Shown: in pieces, positions 38,934-46,517 of the stretch | Position numbering within the stretch: the stretch's first letter is position 1 | Layout of the letters: every line of letters starts with the position of its first letter | Assembly (NCBI GenBank): GCA_017857705.1 | Contig: JAFMCP010000006.1 | Location: forward strand, 1-46,517 | Length of the DNA: 46,517 nucleotides | Reading direction: 5' to 3' | Origin: Candidatus Nanopelagicales bacterium | GTDB lineage: Bacteria > Actinomycetota > Actinomycetes > S36-B12 | Translations under genes and position numbers: made by a program | Notes under the pieces: model-generated | What the model was told of the DNA's origin: nothing | Seen by the model: the letters and a program-made list of their open reading frames with translations, nothing else | Databases searched by the model: none

Positions 38934-40154
38934 ATGTCACAAAAAATCAAGGTTATTAACCCGGTCGTTGAACTTGACGGCGACGAAATGACTCGAATCA
39001 TTTGGCACTTCATCAAGGCAGAGTTGATTGAAAAATATCTTGATGTTGACTTGAAGTATTTCGACTTGAGTATGGAAAACCGTGATGCAACAGATGATCA
39101 GGTCACGATCGATTCAGCACATGCAATTCAAAAATATGGCGTTGGCGTGAAGTGCGCAACTATCACACCCGATGAAGCGCGTGTTGAAGAATTTGGCCTG
39201 AAGAAAATGTGGAAGTCACCTAATGGAACAATTCGTAATATTCTTGGCGGTGTTATTTTCCGTGAACCGATTATTATTTCGAACATTCCTCGGCTTGTTC
39301 CAGGTTGGACCCAGCCAATAATTATCGGTCGTCACGCATTTGGAGATCAATACAAGGCTACTGATTTCAAAGTTCCCACCGCGGGAACTCTCACCATGAC
39401 ATTCACGCCAACTGACGGATCCGAACCGATGGAATTCAATGTTTTCGACTTCCCAGCAGGTGGCGTCGCAATGGGCATGTACAACTTGGATGAGTCAATC
39501 CGCGACTTTGCGCGCGCCTCAATGCGCTATGGCCTCACTCGCGGTTACCCCGTTTATCTGTCCACTAAAAACACCATCTTGAAGGCCTATGATGGTCAAT
39601 TCAAGGATATTTTCGCTGAAATTTTTGAGACCGAATTCAAAGCCGAGTTTGAGGCCGCGGGCATTACCTATGAACACCGGTTGATCGACGACATGGTGGC
39701 AGCTGCCATGAAGTGGGAAGGTGGCTACGTCTGGGCCTGCAAGAACTACGACGGCGACGTTCAGTCCGACACGATTGCCCAAGGCTTTGGTTCACTGGGC
39801 TTGATGACAAGTGTGCTTATGACCCCTGATGGCAAGACGGTTGAAGCCGAGGCAGCTCACGGCACGGTCACCCGTCACTACCGCCAGCACCAGCAGGGAA
39901 AGCCAACGTCCACGAACCCAATTGCTTCAATCTTTGCGTGGACACGTGGACTTGAGCACCGGGGCCTGTTGGATAGCACCCCAGAGGTCAGCGAATTTGC
40001 TCGTACGCTTGAGAGGGTTTGCATTGAAACTGTTGAGGCTGGTGACATGACCAAAGATTTGGCCATGTTGGTCGGACCCGAACAAAAGTGGCTCACGACA
40101 CAAGATTTCCTGACTGCAATTGACACACGCCTACAGGGAGCAATGCGTTCCTAA
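38934..40154 (+). CDS. icd: NADP-dependent isocitrate dehydrogenase, homodimeric
   Basis: Oxidises isocitrate to 2-oxoglutarate, producing NADPH. The 406-residue product belongs to the eukaryote-like homodimeric subfamily: it starts [19 protein letters not shown], has the phosphorylatable/substrate Ser in KSPNGTIRN, the Tyr/Lys region [14 protein letters not shown], the metal-binding Asp in [10 protein letters not shown] and [19 protein letters not shown], and [16 protein letters not shown] has AAGGAG 8 bases upstream. With mdh upstream and no terminator between, the two TCA enzymes probably form an operon under the 18-bp palindrome. Confidence 0.97.
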   Translation: MSQKIKVINPVVELDGDEMTRIIWHFIKAELIEKYLDVDLKYFDLSMENRDATDDQVTIDSAHAIQKYGVGVKCATITPDEARVEEFGLKKMWKSPNGTIRNILGGVIFREPIIISNIPRLVPGWTQPIIIGRHAFGDQYKATDFKVPTAGTLTMTFTPTDGSEPMEFNVFDFPAGGVAMGMYNLDESIRDFARASMRYGLTRGYPVYLSTKNTILKAYDGQFKDIFAEIFETEFKAEFEAAGITYEHRLIDDMVAAAMKWEGGYVWACKNYDGDVQSDTIAQGFGSLGLMTSVLMTPDGKTVEAEAAHGTVTRHYRQHQQGKPTSTNPIASIFAWTRGLEHRGLLDSTPEVSEFARTLERVCIETVEAGDMTKDLAMLVGPEQKWLTTQDFLTAIDTRLQGAMRS

Positions 40155-40168
40155 CGTAAATAAAGTTC

Positions 40169-40174
40169 TAAGGT
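40169..40174 (+). promoter_or_regulatory. Candidate -10 element for leaderless mRNA of the CNNM/CorC-type gene
   Basis: TAAGGT ends 7 bases before GTG 40182; no ribosome binding site lies between. Confidence 0.4.
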
Positions 40175-40181
40175 TAAGCCT

Positions 40182-43696
<3,515 letters not shown>

Positions 43697-43749
43697 AACA
43701 ACCCCATGCTAACCCCAACGAGTCCAATTGGGAGAAAGGCATGGCGGGC

Positions 43750-43765
43750 TGTGGATTGGGTCACA
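43750..43765. promoter_or_regulatory. Possible weak CRP-type site upstream of gabD1
   Basis: TGTGG, 6 bases, TCACA differs from the CRP consensus at one half-site position. It lies in the divergent gap between the carboxypeptidase and gabD1, upstream of a TAGATT -10-like element at 43793. Chance occurrence is likely enough that this stays weak. Confidence 0.3.
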
Positions 43766-43828
43766 CCCTAGTCACGGCAGGGGTCCCGGGACTAGATTTA
43801 GGTTAAGCCCTCCTATGAAAGGTCTCAT

Positions 43829-45286
43829 GTGAGAATCACGGCCCCCTCTGATGCTTTGCCCGCAAGCACGCCAACCCGTCTGCTTATTGGGGGAGAGTGG
43901 GTCGCAACCGCTGCTGGGTTCAATGTGATTAACCCGGCTTCCTACGGAACTTTGGCGACAATCGGAGATGCCGGTGTTGCAGAGGGCATTCAAGCCGTTG
44001 ATGCAGCCCATGGGGCATTCCCAGCATGGTCGATCACACCAGCCCGAGTCCGGGCTGAAATTTTGCGAAAAGCATTTGACATTATGGTGGCGGAAATTGA
44101 TGACTGCGCTCGACTGATTGCCCTTGAAAACGGGAAAGCCTGGCGTGATGCCATGGGTGAAGCACTCTATGCTGCTGAATTCTTTCGCTGGTTTTCTGAG
44201 GAAGCCTCACGGGTTGAAGGGGGATTTCGTTACGCCCCGAACCGTGATAAGACCATCATTACTGATCACAAGCCTATGGGTGTTGCCTACATGATCACTC
44301 CATGGAATTTCCCCGCAGCCATGATTACCCGCAAGCTGGGTCCCGCTTTGGCTGCTGGTTGCACGGCTGTTCTGAAACCACCAGCGGAGACGCCATTGAC
44401 CGCACTGTGGATTGGCAATGTCCTCGAGCGCGCGGGGGCGCCTGCTGGCGTTGTCAATATTGTGACCACATCAAAATCTGGGGAGGTATCTGCAGCGATT
44501 CTGGCTGATCCACGTATTGCCACTTTGTCGTTCACCGGATCGACCTATGTCGGCAAGTTGCTACTCAAGCAAACGGCGGATCGAGTACTTCCGAGCTCAA
44601 TGGAGCTTGGCGGGAATGCTCCATTTCTTGTTCTGGAAGGCTCTGATGTGGATCACGCTGTTGAAGGCGCCATGATCGCGAAAATGCGCAATGGTGGTTC
44701 GGCCTGCACCGCCGCAAATAGGTTCTATGTCCACGAATCGATCAGTGGCGAGTTTGCTGACAAGTTTGAGGCAGCCTTACGCGGACTCACAATCGGCCCG
44801 GGCACCGATCCGGTTAATGAACTGGGCGCCATGGTCAGTGATAAAGAGCGCGACAAGATTCTGGAACTCATTGGTGAGGCAGAAAATGAGGGAGCGCAGG
44901 TTACTCAAGCGGGCACCGCACCGGATACAGGCGCATTTGTAGCTCCACGAATTGTTCGTGGAATTGAGCACGGCTCAGTGCTGACCCGCAATGAAATATT
45001 TGGTCCGGTTGCGCCAATCGTGACGGTATCCAGCACCGATGAGGCTGTCCGCATGGCCAATGACACGCAATACGGACTCATGTCATATGTATTTGCCAAG
45101 GACAACGGTGAGGGAATCAAAGTTGCCCGCCGGATGGAGTCGGGAATGGTTGCGATTAACCGTGGAATTGCTTCTGACCCGGCTGCACCATTTGGAGGCA
45201 TGAAGGAATCGGGGCTTGGTCGTGAAGGTGGCTTCGCGGGAATTCACGAGTTCTTGGAGACCCAGTATTTTGCAGTCGATGTTTAA
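43829..45286 (+). CDS. gabD1: Succinate-semialdehyde dehydrogenase, GabD type
   Basis: An NAD(P)-dependent aldehyde dehydrogenase of the GabD group, oxidising succinate semialdehyde to succinate. The 485-residue product shows LLIGGEWV near the start, ITPWNFPAAMITRKLGPALAAGC, FTGSTYVGKLL, the catalytic Glu in MELGGNAP, the nucleophile Cys293 in GSACTAANRFYV, EIFGPVAP and the C-terminal PFGGMKESGLGREGG. GTG 43829 has GAAAGG 6 bases upstream. It converges with sdhB, whose enzyme uses the succinate it makes. No GABA aminotransferase is near. Confidence 0.9.
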   Translation: MRITAPSDALPASTPTRLLIGGEWVATAAGFNVINPASYGTLATIGDAGVAEGIQAVDAAHGAFPAWSITPARVRAEILRKAFDIMVAEIDDCARLIALENGKAWRDAMGEALYAAEFFRWFSEEASRVEGGFRYAPNRDKTIITDHKPMGVAYMITPWNFPAAMITRKLGPALAAGCTAVLKPPAETPLTALWIGNVLERAGAPAGVVNIVTTSKSGEVSAAILADPRIATLSFTGSTYVGKLLLKQTADRVLPSSMELGGNAPFLVLEGSDVDHAVEGAMIAKMRNGGSACTAANRFYVHESISGEFADKFEAALRGLTIGPGTDPVNELGAMVSDKERDKILELIGEAENEGAQVTQAGTAPDTGAFVAPRIVRGIEHGSVLTRNEIFGPVAPIVTVSSTDEAVRMANDTQYGLMSYVFAKDNGEGIKVARRMESGMVAINRGIASDPAAPFGGMKESGLGREGGFAGIHEFLETQYFAVDV

Positions 45287-45342
45287 AAATGGATGACTCC
45301 AAAGTGACGTAACCGCTCAGGGTTTGATGCTGGCCTCCTACG

Positions 45343-46137
45343 TTAGACACGTCGGAATATGAGCGCCTGCTTCACTTCCTGAATGGCTTTAGTTATCTCA
45401 ATGCCCCGTGGGCAGGCATCCGTGCAGTTGAAGGTTGTGCGGCAGCGCCACACACCCTCTTTGTCGTTGAGGACTTCAAGACGAGCGTTTGATCCGGCAT
45501 CACGGCTGTCAAAAATGAACCTGTGAGCTGCAACAATTGCCGCTGGGCCAAAGTACTGCTCGTTAGTCCAAAAGACGGGGCATGAAGTCGTGCAGGCGGC
45601 GCATAAAATGCACTTTGTAGTGTCGTCAAACCTGGCGCGATCCTCCGCGGATTGAATGCGCTCCTTAGTCGGCTCATGTCCCTCAGGGATCAAGAAGGGG
45701 AGAACCTGGCGGTATGCCGCAAAGAATGGCTCCATGTCGACCACGAGATCCTTCTCAAGGGGGAGCCCTTTGATTGCTTCAACCGTTATGGGTTTGCTGA
45801 TATCAATGTCTTTGACCAATGTCTTACAGGCCAGGCGGTTGCGACCATTGATCCTCATTGCGTCAGAGCCACAAATGCCATGCGCGCAGGAACGGCGGAA
45901 TGTGAGTGAACCATCATGCTCGGCTTTGATTTTTTCCAAGGCGGTAAGGACACGGTCTGTTGGGTATAGCGCAACCGTGTAATCCACCCAATGGGGCTCT
46001 TCGTCAAAATCTGGTTGGTAACGACGGATGCGAAATGTGACATCCGTTGCAACGGGAACCGGGGTTTCAGGCATTACAACGGGAGTGACGTTGCTTGCTG
46101 GCTCTGCCGGGGTTTCGGGCAGGAGTGTGGTTGTCAT
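45343..46137 (-). CDS. sdhB: Succinate dehydrogenase iron-sulfur subunit
   Basis: The electron-transfer subunit of succinate dehydrogenase (complex II) at the inner face of the membrane. The 264-residue product has the [2Fe-2S] motif CAHGICGSDAMRINGRNRLAC, the [4Fe-4S] motif CILCAACTTSCP and the [3Fe-4S] Cys set in CRTTFNCTDACPRGI. A Pro/Thr-rich 30-residue N-terminal extension precedes the conserved domain. Its ATG overlaps the sdhA stop by one base (TAATG), so the two are coupled in an sdhAB run on the minus strand. Confidence 0.97.
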   Translation of the reverse strand: MTTTLLPETPAEPASNVTPVVMPETPVPVATDVTFRIRRYQPDFDEEPHWVDYTVALYPTDRVLTALEKIKAEHDGSLTFRRSCAHGICGSDAMRINGRNRLACKTLVKDIDISKPITVEAIKGLPLEKDLVVDMEPFFAAYRQVLPFLIPEGHEPTKERIQSAEDRARFDDTTKCILCAACTTSCPVFWTNEQYFGPAAIVAAHRFIFDSRDAGSNARLEVLNDKEGVWRCRTTFNCTDACPRGIEITKAIQEVKQALIFRRV

Positions 46138-46517
46138 TAGTATTTGCGCTCCATTGGCTGGTAGTTGGTAACGCTGACCGGCTTGTAATCCAGGTGAACG
46201 TATTCATCACCTTGGGCATCAATCTTGCGGCTTGCCATTGTGTGGCGCATGAAGTTGACGTCGTCGCGAGCTGGGTAATCCTCACGTGCGTGCCCACCAC
46301 GACTTTCCTTACGCTCAAGTGCGCTCACCACGAGTACCTCGGCCAAGTCGAGTAGGAAGCCAAGTTCAATGGCCTCAAGAAGGTCGGTGTTGTAGCGGGT
46401 TCCCTTGTCTTGGATGGACACATTCTTGTATCGCTCACGCAGGGCTTGAACGTCAATGAGTGCCTGCTTGAGTGTTACTTCAGTGCGGTACACCTGTGCG
46501 TTCATGTCCATGGTTTC
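46137..46517 (-). CDS. sdhA: Succinate dehydrogenase flavoprotein subunit, C-terminal part
   Basis: The 3' end of the gene for the FAD-binding catalytic subunit of succinate dehydrogenase, about 126 residues, cut by the right edge of the window. The frame is open to the last base. The visible part is the C-terminal helical domain: LEAIELGFLLDLAEVLVVSALERKESRGGHAREDYPARDD, whose R-x2-GGHAREDYP pattern is diagnostic, and a tail ending QPMERKY. The rest, including the FAD-linking His, is outside. It directly precedes sdhB. Confidence 0.96.
   Translation of the reverse strand, partial: ETMDMNAQVYRTEVTLKQALIDVQALRERYKNVSIQDKGTRYNTDLLEAIELGFLLDLAEVLVVSALERKESRGGHAREDYPARDDVNFMRHTMASRKIDAQGDEYVHLDYKPVSVTNYQPMERKY

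Overview
The window is a dense, almost fully coding stretch of a bacterial chromosome from the Actinomycetota. The evidence is gene content and order: a WhiB3/WhiD-type iron-sulfur regulator next to groES and a groEL with a His-rich tail, the actinobacterial guaB-guaB3 pair, a DUF3017 gene beside folD, a PerM (DUF6350) homologue before purN-purH, homodimeric NADP-isocitrate dehydrogenase and an LDH-like malate dehydrogenase. Base composition looks close to 50% GC by eye, genes often overlap by a few bases, and no gap exceeds about 180 bp. A small-genome, possibly aquatic actinomycete would fit, but that is an inference. No insertion sequence, prophage, CRISPR array, tRNA or rRNA was found.

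Layout: (1) 1-6263 rpsI (3' end), glmM, glmS, nnrD/E fusion, alr: ribosome, cell-wall amino sugar and D-alanine supply, NAD(P)HX repair. (2) 6327-9936 alpha/beta hydrolase, tsaE-tsaB-rimI-tsaD: a translationally coupled t6A tRNA-modification operon. (3) 10041-14697 secreted NodB-type deacetylase, a convergent THUMP-like methyltransferase, then the heat-shock locus groES-groEL1 with two CIRCE operators, and whiB. (4) 14871-21865 a MerR/cobalamin-binding regulator, guaB, guaB3, an aldehyde dehydrogenase, a dispanin-like membrane protein and guaA: GMP synthesis and additions. (5) 21904-27425 small membrane protein, PIG-L deacetylase, secreted M15-like metallopeptidase candidate, UvrD/PcrA helicase. 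(6) 27434-37852 malic enzyme, stand-alone B12-binding protein, sucCD, perM, membrane protein, purN-purH, DMT transporter, folD, DUF3017. (7) 37930-46517 mdh-icd, CNNM/CorC-type transporter, trpS, D,D-carboxypeptidase, a second succinate-semialdehyde dehydrogenase, and sdhB-sdhA.

Together the genes cover central carbon metabolism (malic enzyme, mdh, icd, sucCD, sdhAB and two semialdehyde dehydrogenases), purine/one-carbon metabolism (purN, purH, folD, guaA, guaB), envelope building (glmM, glmS, alr, D,D-carboxypeptidase, peptidoglycan/polysaccharide hydrolases) and protein quality control. As far as I recall, the order runs parallel to the Streptomyces core from rpsI to sdhA, but strongly compacted.

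The most notable items are regulatory: a CarH/LitR-like B12 photoreceptor candidate between whiB and guaB; a perfect CRP-type site in the whiB/merR divergent region; doubled CIRCE operators around the groES promoter; a perfect 18-bp palindrome before mdh-icd; and a recurrent -10-like hexamer 6-7 bases before start codons, which implies many leaderless mRNAs. I see no convincing wholly new multi-gene system here.
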